Below are positions 35,404-46,700 of a DNA stretch of 64,000 nucleotides, piece after piece. This DNA comes from Pseudisothecium myosuroides (lineage: Eukaryota; Streptophyta; Bryopsida; Hypnales; Lembophyllaceae). A model generated the notes under the pieces. The model was not told the DNA's origin, did no database searches, and saw nothing but the letters and a program-made list of their open reading frames with translations. Where the stretch lies: contig OX637290.1 of assembly GCA_951799445.1 (NCBI GenBank), positions 22,500,987 through 22,564,986 of the forward strand. Reading direction: 5' to 3'. Made by a program: the position numbers and the translations under genes. Position 1 is the first letter of the stretch, and each line of letters opens with the position of its first letter.

Positions 35404-38400
35404 CTTGATGATTTACTCTTGAATTTTTAGAAAACTATGTGAGATAAAAAATAGGGTCAATTTAATTCGTTGAACAAAAAATTTATACATTTCTTAGATC
35501 TACCATAGCACTGGTAATAAGCGGCTTAGGCAATTATAAATAAAGTAGGATATAGGTAAGTCTTCCATTTTAGATTCTAGTAGAAAAAAATAGGATGCTG
35601 ACCTTGGGATTCCCCTAAACTTGTATAGTAGGTTCAGTTCTGTAATTAAAGTTTGATGAAATATGATTAACAATTTAACACTTTTTTATCCATTTTCCAA
35701 TGCTGGAGGAAAATTTGTTTTGTATTTTGGATGGGTGTCCAGGTGTACATTGGCACCCCAATGACATTAGGGTTTCCTTTTCTCCTCTACAATTCCGCAT
35801 GTGTAGTCTCTCTGGGTTGGGTGTGTATATCACTGTTGGAGCTTTTGGCAAATTGATTTTTGTTGTTGGAGATAAGGTTTTGTGCTTCTGAAAAGCTTCA
35901 AAGAACACCTGCAGAACGGTTTTAAGTGAAGTTTGGAGTTTGAGGACGACATTTCCTAGTGCTTAGGTGAATTCATGGTCAAAAATCTAAAAATCTATCA
36001 TGGTTGTTATATTTGTTGTGGATTTGTTGTGCTTCTTATTCGTAGTGTGGAGGACCTGTTGTTGGGTTTTAGGGTTTGCAGATTGGGCAACCGAATGTGA
36101 ATCTTGTGTGGGATTCATCAGGGTTTAGGGTTGCAAATGCCAAAAATTTTAACGACGTTCAAGTGTGATTTAAGATGTCTTGCAGGGTTCAGCGGTGACG
36201 GGTTTAATTCTTTTGCAGCACGATGATGAAAATCAAGGTCTATACACCTAAAGATAGCTTCCACCTTCCTTTCTTATGCACTTGTCATTTCCTATTGTTT
36301 CCACTTGCCTCAGCTATTGTGTTGGTTGTGTTTTAGGGAGTATTATTAGTGAACCGCAAGTTGATAGTTCTTTTGTTCCTCTTAATTTGTTTTGGTTGCA
36401 ATTTGTTCTACGTGCATGTAGATCGCAAGAGATGGTGCACGATCTCTCTCAGCTAGCATAGACTTCAACTTCTAAATTTTGGTTACAACATTTGGTTGCT
36501 ACTAGTGATGTATGTGTTTCTAAACATGAGTTTTATCCCCTAGAGGCCAAAGGCTTTTTTTGCCAAAAAACACTCAAAACTGTCATTTCTATAGCAAAGA
36601 GTAAACTGAAATTTGAAAAATGTTTTTTTTGCACTTCTTATTGTAGGATCTTATATCTAACTAGTATAAGAATTCGTGGAATTTTTTTTAGAATTTTTGA
36701 CCGCACATATTGCAAGATATCTGCATTTAAAGTGAAAAAACAAGTTTTTCAGCACATTGCGTGACTAGATTTCTTGACTTTGAACATTTTTAACTTAAAT
36801 TTTTGCACTACAAATTTTTTAGCTTTAAATCTTTATAGTGGAGAATTGAGTTGACAATCTAGTGAAATAAAATTCAAAAAAACTTAATTATCATTCTTAA
36901 AAAAACTGTTAAGTAGAAGTAGGTACAAGATAAAAGGAAAATCTAAATTATTCATATATTTTAGATGGAATTAAAATGCACTAATCCCAATGGTGAGATT
37001 GTTCTAGCAAGTAAACTAAACCATGCACAAAAAAAATTGAAAAATTTGAAAAATTGCATTCAGAAATGAATCCTACAAGTTATTTTTTTCAAAAAGATGC
37101 TCTAACTGCCTGAATAACAAGAATGTCCATAACTTTCTCATAACAAATCCAAATGAAATGAATCAAAGTTTTCCAAATAGAAAAAAATATAATCTATGAG
37201 AAAAAAAATATTAAAAAAAAATTCAAATTTTTGCAAATTTTTTTTGTGCTGCTCGGGCTGCCCTCCATCCCCTGTTTTGAGCTTATTTGGTCATAACTAT
37301 TGTTCCCGGGCACCGATTGTGAAAAAAACTATATTCCCACAAAGCTTATCAGTTTTTTTATCTTCAAAAAAAGTTTCAAAAAATCACAACAAAAATTCAG
37401 CCCATAGGCACCTGCCCGAAATCCCATTTGTCCCCCAAAGGGACAACAATCCTTTAGGGGTTATATAAAATTTTGGTATATTTGGCTATGTTGTCTGTGA
37501 GCGTGTTCTTGCTGGTTGAAATTCACAGTCAATCATTTTCCATGTCTGTGGTGGTGGGTTCCGTATTTCACAATTTCCTTTTATTGTGAATGTTAATCTA
37601 TGCATGGCGGTGATATTTCAATCTTGTTTTTTATTTAGGAATTCAACTGCTGCAGGTCTTTTGAACCGATTTGTTTTTTGGAAATTCATTCACTACCGGT
37701 CTTTCCATCTAGTTTTGTCATTGGAAATTGAATGCAGGACTTAGTGTTTCAATATGGTTTTCTCTTGGTACCATGAATGAATTTATTTTTTCTTTGGTGT
37801 TTGAATGCAAGTGTTTGAATCTGGATTTCTCTTGGGAATTGAATGAATTTGCTTTGTCTATATGAATTGAATCAATGCGAGCGATCATGCAAAACCACTA
37901 CAGCTCTTTTGTTATGTGTTCCAAACTTGATTCAATTATTATTGCTCTTGTTTGCATTTTGGTTCTGTGCTTGTGGTTGAATGTAGTCTTTGTTTGTTGA
38001 ATTCATAGCACTTTTTGATTTTGTGTAGCAGCTTAGCGAATCTTTGTTTTGGAGTTGCATATTTTGTCAATGGCATTTTTAAAATAAAGCATTGTGTTTT
38101 GAATGGCTCCTTCAACGGAAAACAATTTCTGTTTTTTTGGTTTGTTGTAGCAATTTCAATGCTATCCAATGCTAAGCATTTACGCATTTAATGTAGCAAT
38201 GCAATAGTATTCTTCTTTGTATCATGTACTTCTACAAAGTTCAAAAAAATAGGGTGCCAAAAATTAGTCCCCCTACCCATTTAAAAAAAATAGGGTGCTG
38301 AAAAATACCCCTTGGTAGCTTTTTTCTACAAATAGGGAGGGAAAAAATACTTGCAAGCACATAAATACCCCCCTATTAAATATCCCATTATTGCATGTGG

Positions 38401-38436
38401 TTACCAAATATAAGAGGGAGTAAATTCCCCGAGCTT
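35404..38436. other. 3.0 kb insertion specific to unit 2
   Basis: Unit 1 reads straight through here (CCCTTAAGACTATTTG at 20919), whereas unit 2 leaves homology at about 35404 and resumes at about 38437. The inserted DNA carries the TTAA element at 36533-37464. The rest is T-rich with short open frames and no recognised domain. I see no clear terminal repeats, so its nature is unresolved. Confidence 0.55.
36533..37464. mobile_element. TTAA-type element, copy related to 2593-3521
   Basis: It is flanked by TTAT on both sides (36533-36536 and 37461-37464), with inner ends CCCCTAGAGGCC and CCCCTAAAGGATT. The body aligns along its length with 2593-3521 in the same orientation. A TTAT pair instead of TTAA suggests that a variant target was used. 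Confidence 0.7.
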
Positions 38437-39853
38437 AAGACTATTTGTACTGAGTGCTTAATGTTTAGATCTTTTTAAGCGATGTGGAATCTTTGCAATG
38501 TCTTCTTGTAGGTAGTTAGAGGTTGAAGTATTGATCATCTCTAGTGTAGGTTTAGCTGTCGTATCCTTCATTTCTTGAATTAGAATTTGTGTGTTTGAAG
38601 GATAGGTCCTTCCACTCATCATTGTGTAAGTTGAATATTACTTTGAATTAGTAAACTTGAAATGATTATAGTTTGCAAAAAAAGTATTGGCCCTAACATC
38701 CTTTGTGTTTGTATCTTGGTTGACGTGCTTTCTATTGCACTATAAATAATCAATGTCATAGATATAAAATAGTACTTTGCAATGTCAAGGGCATGGATCA
38801 ATTCAATATTTACTAGCAAATGTTCTTTTATTCTCCACCCTCTATAATACAAATTGTTGGACTTGTCTAGATTTTTGAAAACCTAGAGGATCTGCAAAAT
38901 CTTTACACCCAACAGAGTTTAATAAAATGTGCTAATTTTTTGATGGATAATCAATTCTTTGGTGTAAATAATAATTTATTAGTATGAAGATCATACTTTT
39001 CTTTCAATTTTGAAAAGATGGAAGAATAATCTTTTTTTACAAGAAGAACCATTTGGATTTATGATGTGCAATGTGAACTCAAAAAAAGATGGTTAAAATA
39101 AAAGAATTGCAAAATTAAGGTGTGTAATAATATAATAGTTGATTACTGCAACTAATGAAATGTGTTTGGAGAAGGATTTTCAAGAGCATCAACTAAAGAA
39201 TCCAACAATGTCTGAGGAGGAGATTGTAGGATAAATTGTAAAGTACAAAGTACAAGTTACCTGAGACTCTCACAGGGCTACCGAGTTGGTATAGAAATCA
39301 ATTGTACAACTTAATGTATAGGGCAATGCCCGATGAAGAGGAAATTGCGGGAAAAAGTGGACTAACAAGGAGGGTAAATCTTTTGCTAATGTATTATTTA
39401 CAGTATAACTTCTTTAAAGTAATAGTCCCAAACCTGGGCTCAAATCCCCGTGCTAAAGAAACTTAAAGAATTTATGTGAAGTGTATGTTTGGGATTGGGC
39501 CTTGTGCAGGATCGAGTAATCAATCCTCCATCACTTGATAGAAGTCATTGCCTCAGAGAAGTTCTATAGTACTTACTTCCAAAAATACCAACATGTAATA
39601 TACTTCATCCAATTCTCACACAAGGAATTTTTTTCTAATGTATTTTTAACTTAATTCCAAAAATACCAACAATAAATCTATCCCTAGAACTTATCTTCCA
39701 AGAAAATTGTCATCCATTGGATGGATTATGAATGTTTTCAAGATCTTATGTGAGAGTTATAAAAAACGAATGAAGTACAATACATCCAAGTATGTTGAAA
39801 GCGCAAATTTTGTCTATTCTTCAACGATGTGCCTTGTGAGGTCACTTAGTGCA

Positions 39854-40555
39854 GGGTGAATGCAAGAAACACCTGCCAATTTTGTTGTGTTTTGACGATA
39901 CTCATCATTTTTTCTGTAATACTTTAAAATAAAAAAATATGGCTAATGTATATAACTTTAAGATGAAGGTAATCACCAAAGGAAATTCATTAAGAAATTC
40001 TCTAAGCAGGAGAATTAGAAAAGTGCCAAATCTCAAGAAAATGGATACTTTGATGTTTTAATTAGTTAAAAATAGAAAAAAGATAAATACATAAAATAAA
40101 AATTGGCCACTTGTAAGAACTCTATGGAGATGGTCATTCACCCAAAAACTCCAAAATAATATTTGATATGTTACAAAATGCAAGCAAAAAGAAGCACGCT
40201 TTGTGGACTTCCGCACCACATACAATTAATCATGTTTAGAATTCCTTTGGACAATAGCATTAAGCCTACTAGAAGACCATCCCCTCCAAATTTCAGCTCA
40301 AAATTCGTTTTTTAGGGTACTAAATAGTACTAAAAAACTCCAAATTAGCAAGTGTGACATATAATTGGGGGCTATTTTTGAATAGCAAACTATTTTTGGA
40401 AATTACAAAAAATTAGGTAAGGTGTATAATAGCCATGAGTACCTTGCATATAAATCTTGAGTCATTTGGAGTCAAAATGCAAGAGTTGTGGCCAAAAAAC
40501 TAATCTAAATGCAAAGTGTGACACTAAATAGTACAAGTTTTTCTTGCATTCACCC
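39854..40555. mobile_element. GGGTGAATGC-ended element flanked by TGCA
   Basis: The inverted ends are GGGTGAATGCAAGAAA at the left and the same sequence inverted at the right. TGCA stands on both sides (39850-39853 and 40556-40559). Unit 1 has a single related target, TTAGTACATCATAATC near 24098, so about 700 bp were gained with a 4-bp duplication. I do not recognise the family. Confidence 0.7.
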
Positions 40556-40608
40556 TGCATCACGATAATTGTGCAAGGTCCGGAATGAGTTCATGTAGGG
40601 ATGGGAAG

Positions 40609-40913
40609 ATGACGAATTTCATTAAATGGCAGTATTTCATGTGCCATTTTCTAGACCACGCGATCTGAACTGCAAAAGTGACATCTAGAATAGTTATAGA
40701 TTACAAACATCTAGGATATTTACAGATTTCAATCCGCATGGTCTAAAAAATCAAGGATTGGTATAGATTTTAGATATCTAGGACTACTGTAAATATTGAA
40801 AATCTATAACTAATATAGATTTAGGACCAGTACAGACCAATTCAGACTATGCTGAATGAATTGCTAAAAGTGCCAAACTAAAGGAATGGTGCCAATTTAA
40901 TGAAATTGGCCAT
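40609..40913. mobile_element. ATGGC-ended MITE with 4-bp target duplication, copy 2
   Basis: The 305-bp element starts ATGACGAATTTCATTAAA and ends with the inverted form of ATGGCCAATTTCATTAAAT. GAAG flanks both sides. Unit 1 has the empty site GGGATGGGAAGGAAATTT at 24144. The interior shares the CTAGAT/ATCTAG foldback pattern of the copy at 10869. Confidence 0.8.
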
Positions 40914-41690
40914 GAAGGAAAGAAAAATTTGGAAAAACAAAAATATGATATCTAGATTCATATCATGCCATAATTTGTTTTGCCAAAAAAATCTATACAT
41001 ACCTTGAAGCCATGTTTGCCATGTTTTAAAGTTTTCTGTCTGTTTCCGAATCTTATCATTTTTATTCCTAAAATTGAAAGCAAACATTCACTACAATTTC
41101 CTTCAGTAAAATTCTCTAATGTATTGGTTCTACATCCATCAAAATTTTACAAGTGCAAAGCCATAAGACAATTAAAAGTGTTTGAAAGACTCCCGAGTAA
41201 ATCCACATGTAAGGTTGCGTGAAGAACGCCATTTCAAAGAGTTACCTTCAGTTCAACTTTCCTGAATTTCAATAACGTGCCCTGTGCAGTTCCCATAGCC
41301 AAAATTTAAGTAAAAATAATTTTCTAATTTTTAATCCATAAAATCTTTGAAATTCAATATCTTTACTTATGTGAGTTAGAAAGGCACAAAAGAAAGCGTG
41401 TGCCCCCCTCCTCACCCGAGAGCTTTTCAACCATACCAAAAACGTGACCGAGGGATGCACGGTTTGGGAGATCTCCACGTAACAAACAAACAAAACAAAC
41501 AGCCTGATTTAAGGTATGGATGGACAATCGGAACTCGTGATCAGAGCCTCACGTGGTCCTCACGTGGTCCTGAGATGCAGCATTTAATGTAATCCTCAGC
41601 CCTTCCAGACCAGGAATGCACTTGCATTGAACGCCTAGCAGGTCTGCTCATCAGCCCAAAGAACTCTTCTACTACAGTAGGCTAAACTAC

Positions 41691-41977
41691 CCGCCAGAAC
41701 GAACTTGATGGCTCCTCGGTCCACACGGAACTTCTTCATGATTCATGGATCTTCGAATACGCAAAACCACAAATCAGTTCACTCCACAACCCACCACTAC
41801 ATACCCCTCAGCCCTCAAAAACAAACACTAACACACCAAAAATCCGAAAATAAAGAAACTCTAATACTCTCGTACATTCCCCGTACATCAGTGGTGCAAA
41901 AACCGGAGCTTGGGCATGTAAGGGCCATCCCGCACGTTGAAGAACAGTGGCACATTGTTCACAAGCACCAAGTTGAT
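41691..41977 (-). pseudogene. MCTS1-like (PUA domain) gene remnant 2
   Basis: This is the duplicate of the remnant at 24911-25197. Block 41977-41887 keeps the frame through VRDGPYMPKLRFLHH and then meets TGA. Block 41750-41691 encodes KKFRVDRGAIKFVLAG after a second TGA. The intron donor between them is still GT, and the phases of the two blocks agree (T|AT for a Tyr). It shares both stop codons with the other copy, so the gene was already dead before the duplication. The other exons are not found. Confidence 0.75.
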
Positions 41978-43770
41978 CTGTCTAGCCACGCCACACCAAG
42001 TCAGTCAACAAAAAACAGGACAACACAAGAGACGCAGACTTTGCCCTAGTTTAGCTACTTGCCCCACAGATAACCCCGGAATTGAAGGAAACGTGGAATG
42101 CCGCACAGACAGCAGCTCAAGGAAGACGTACGTGCATCGTCTCATGTTCAGTTCTATTCCCTCACAGAACAGCGTCAATCCTTCACCCAAACCCTAAATT
42201 CCCCGCACTAGCGACCAAGACTCTCACGGAGCTCACCACTTGGCGACTATCAGCGGCGATTTCTTCGGCAACATTTCGTCCAGAAGAAGCTCCAAATCCA
42301 GATACTGACCAAGCCACGGCACTCGTCAGCGTCGCTTCCACGTACACTGCAGAACGCGAATTCAATTGAATGCAGATATCGAACGATCGGGACAAAAGGG
42401 ACAGAGGAAACGCATCATTCCGACTGCAGTACAGAACAGCGACATGAATTTCAGGGCAACTTTATGAGAGAGGGCTTTCATCAGTTGATAGAAACTAAGG
42501 CGCTTTACTTCTTGAACATGATTGATTGTACAGTGGACGGGACCAGCGGCTGGCAATCCAGTTCGAGGTCGGTGAAACTCCGATGCGCGTGTCCACAACG
42601 TTCCCCGATGACAACATACTTCGAACCCCGAAGTTCTACCGTCAGAGGACCGTAAGCGTCCCCTTAAGGAACCCGTAAATTAAAAAAAAAAACTGCGTAC
42701 CTGTATGGACGCAGTCAACGCATTGTTCATTTGAGTCCCTGATGTCCAGGCATAAGTGCATAACTTCCTCGGTCGGAAAATCCTCGGCGCTCTAGGTCAC
42801 GAGCCTGGAAGCCATGCATTCAGATCGATCTTTTTCTTCCGCTACGCGGATTCTACCGACAACGCACGTCGCAGCTAGCATCGACTTCATCAGTGGACAA
42901 AGTCTGCACTATCTCCTTCAAGCTTCCAAGTCATTTAATTCGATACACTTCTGTTGCGTTTTCATTCTTAAACTTGGATTGCAAGCCAACTCACTATTGG
43001 CATCATTTGAACTTGTGAAGCGAAACGCTGGTACTAGCTAGGAACAACACGTTCATGCTTGTTTGAACGAAGTACAGATTTTATTGCAGCCCACCGATCA
43101 TTTGAAGTGACGAAGAAGCAGCAGAACGTAATGTTAGTCGCAGGACTGGTTCACGGTTGTTTGCAAACTTGTTTACATGTCCAATGTAGAAGCATCATTA
43201 GTTCTTAGTACGTGATGAAGAAGTGTAATGCATCTTGGTTCTAGCTACTGTAGCTAACTTAATGCTGGTTTGCAAGTTCTAATGTTAGCATCATTTGAAG
43301 TAAGACAGTCTGCTATTAAAAGCGACCCTTGCAGCCTACCTAACTCATCAATGACAATAATAGATATTTCAAGGACGATGTCAGATCACGCATTCCTAGA
43401 CAGGGGACGCATATAGAACAGGGTCAGTTTATGGACCTCCTTAAAGTTGAAAAGTTTGAACTCAAGTTGGTTATTTGCAATCTAATATATTATGTCAGAT
43501 GGAAATCATATCAGCTAACAGGGAGTTTGTAGGATTTCCTTGATCTCACGGGGAGGAGAGAACAGCAGGGATATTGTATGCAAGCCCCTGTCATCACGCA
43601 GGGGATTTGTATGTATTCCCCTGTCTCACCTTCCCCTCTTGCATATACAGCTTCTCTGTGTAACGTTAGGACTTCCTAGGGTCGATCGAGTCTGCTGGGG
43701 CTTGCGCTTCCGGCATTAACTTAGCATCATTTGAAGTTGATTAAATGTTTTTTGGGGGCAGAATCGAAGA
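41978..43770. promoter_or_regulatory. Upstream region of VWA/Cache gene 3
   Basis: This aligns with 25198-26687 but contains two unit-3-specific additions: about 320 bp at 42367-42690 and about 150 bp near 43290-43450. The last 300 bp before the start codon, including GCATATACAGCTTCTCTG, are conserved with the other units. Confidence 0.4.
42367..42690. other. GC-rich insertion ending in an A tract, unit 3 only
   Basis: Unit 2 reads GCGAATTCAATCAAAAAAAC at this point, while unit 3 has about 320 extra bases between AATTCAAT and an A tract. The insert is much richer in G+C than the surroundings and ends in 11 A residues, which could indicate a retroposed fragment. No protein or RNA similarity is recognised, and unit 2 also has a short A run here. 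Confidence 0.4.
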
Positions 43771-46700
43771 ATGAGTAGATTTTGCTGGGAATCGCTTCTC
43801 CTCTGCTGCATCGTGCTGGTGGGGTTCTCAGCTGTGATTGTCGGAGATGAAGGAGGGGATTACTTGGATTCAAAGGAAGCCCAGGTGGTGGAGCTATCGA
43901 ATCAAGCCTCCGACAACTACAATCGCAGATGTGGTATTATATTTAGGTTACCCTTGTGCCATCTCTGAAGTACTCGTGTCAGTCGGTTTCTTCTCTAGTT
44001 GTCGGTCAACTGGGTGTTGATGAATGAGAAGGCCGAGTCTTAATAATGGTCGTATTCGCCACCATGGCATCGACGTAACTTTCAGAGGACAAAGCCATGA
44101 TGTTCAAGTGCTCAGAGCCCTGAACCTAGGACTTTTGTAGATTTGAAGGTTCAGATGAGAACTGAGAAGTTGAGACTGTGCCACTATCACTGAAATCCGC
44201 CATTTTTACAGTCTTAGGTTTTGCCCTGATGGTCTCACACCAGATTATAGTATCTGACCAGTGTGAAATTCATTAATGGGTTCATTTGTACTGTCTCTGC
44301 AGAATTGCTGGCAACTTGCAACAATCCTTCCAACTGCTCCCACAGCGTTTGTGAGCCTTTGCTGGGGGATTTAGAGGGCCTCACCTGCACGCCCGTGGTG
44401 AACAACACATTTTGTCCTGCAGCCGAAAATGGCATCGCCCCCTGCACGAGCATGAATCTCGATAACAGATGGGGTTATGTCAGGTACGTGAATTATTTAG
44501 CCCAATATTATTCAAACCCTCCCAATGTTTCTGCTATTTCTGCTGTTTATTCAATTCGATCTACAGGTAGTTTGATGTGCACTAGTATTAGGGTTCAAAT
44601 GCATTGACACTTAGACACTTGCTTCAAATCTGAAGATTTAGTGCAAACTCCAGCAATTTCTAATGACTTCTTATATAAATGAGGCCTTGAGGCTTTAGTT
44701 ACAACAGGATTCTCAACATAATTAAATTGACATGTACTTTTCAGGAACGCTTAGATAGCATCGTAGAGAATGATAATCCTATTGAGATATATTAGGGAAG
44801 TCTCCCTATATAGTGTACTAAAAGTCCCTTCCATTAATACATAAAGTTCCAAAAAACTCAGTAAAAAGGGGTTTTTGTGTAATTTAGTCTACACGTTCTA
44901 ATTTTACAAGAACCCTTGTTTGCATTTCAGTGTTGCATATTGACCACATTACATTTGAATGTCTGTGTTTGTAGAGTGGCAGCGTCTACGGACCTACGCA
45001 GTGTGGATACAATGCTTGCCATTTGTTCCCAAAGGGAGTTGGATCCTTTGATGAAGTCGTTCATGTCGATGAAATCGTTCACGTCGACCGACCCATCGGC
45101 TTTCACTCGATCTTACTTCGCATCAATGGATGGGTCGTGGAGAGTACTTCCAGGATCAGTAACGTTTTCAACTCTCCTAAATCTATTCTAGAAGCATTGG
45201 TAATCAGTTAGGTTTGCATTGGAGAGCCTAACTACAAGTGTACCCTATCACTCTTCCGTCCTGCTCGATAAAATGGAAACACTTATGAGGTTAACCCTGA
45301 AAGGACAAGCTAGTTGCCGTGGTCATCAATTGTGCAATTCTCGATTGACTTGATGGAAATATGCATTCTTCTGTTCTATGACAACTCTAAAAGGCCTTCA
45401 TTATACACTCTTTGGCTAGTTAACATTTTAATAGTTCACACCCATTGGATCACATCGATCAACAAGACTGATGAAAGGGGATATTCACAAATCTCCACTG
45501 CAATTTAGAGGAAAGTAGAATTTTAATCAAGCAACACTTGTGTTATATAAACGCATTGGGAAACATTTTTCCAAGGTGAAATGTATCATCATCTGCCTTT
45601 GAAGGTCGACTTTTGATGTAAAGAATAGACCCAATCCATCCACTGACAATGATGTCCATATTTGGGAAGAGTGGCCTTCAATTGGCAAAATTCTGGGGGC
45701 CCAAAATCTGTGACATTCACCTACACAAAGCTCTGAAAACTAGGACTGGTATAGATTTACGTTTCAAGCTCGCACACCTGGATGAAAAGTTTGAAAGTCG
45801 TGGAATTGCGGCCCATTGAACCAAATTGAAGTATTGTTTAAAATCATTTGAGCAGGCTCAAAGTGCCGAACACTGCAGGGACTACGACCCACGTAATCGC
45901 CCTTGGTTCCGTACTTCCACATCGGTGGTGAAGGTGGTGACGGTGCTCATTGACTTGGCCGCGTCCATGAACAGCAATCTACCAACGAGCTTCGGACCTG
46001 GCAGCATGTTGCAAGCGGCCAAAAACATCGCCTCGCAGCTGGTCACCACGCTGAGTCCGGATGACCACGTCAACATGATTGTCTTTAACAGCACGGGAGC
46101 CTATGAACTAAGTCCTGAAGCGGTAACTCGTTCTTCCACCCTCTCACAGTTACCACTGTTGCATTTGCATTTCACTCCTCTACAATGACAATCATCTATT
46201 TCGTTAAATTGGCACAAGTTGAGGTGCCAAGAGTCTGTACAAAGCTCCAGAAACTAGGGCTGGCAGACTTTGGGTAGTGGAATTCCACCAATTTAATGAA
46301 ATTGACGTTGAATGATACCATCGGCATGAGTTTGTTTGCATTTGGTGTTGCGAGTGGTGCTAGTAAGTATCTTTCAAATGATACACCCTTAGACTAGATT
46401 CCCATTGCTAACACTTCTTCTAATTATACCAAGTGCTAACATATTTTATGTGAATTTAGGTGTGAAAGACGTACACTGTGAGTACGTGGTCCCACAATTT
46501 GTGTGGGACTATGTGTCTGCGTTTTTCACACAGGGGATTCAATGTAAACTTCGTTGCCGTTGCTAATTACATGCTCTATGCCTTGGATGCTGCAAATCTG
46601 TTTTAGGAAAAATGTAAGATTTGACTACATTGTACAGAAACACATCAATGTTTCTTATAGTTGCTGCATTTTGCGCTGAAATATCTGTAGCGAAAAGAAA

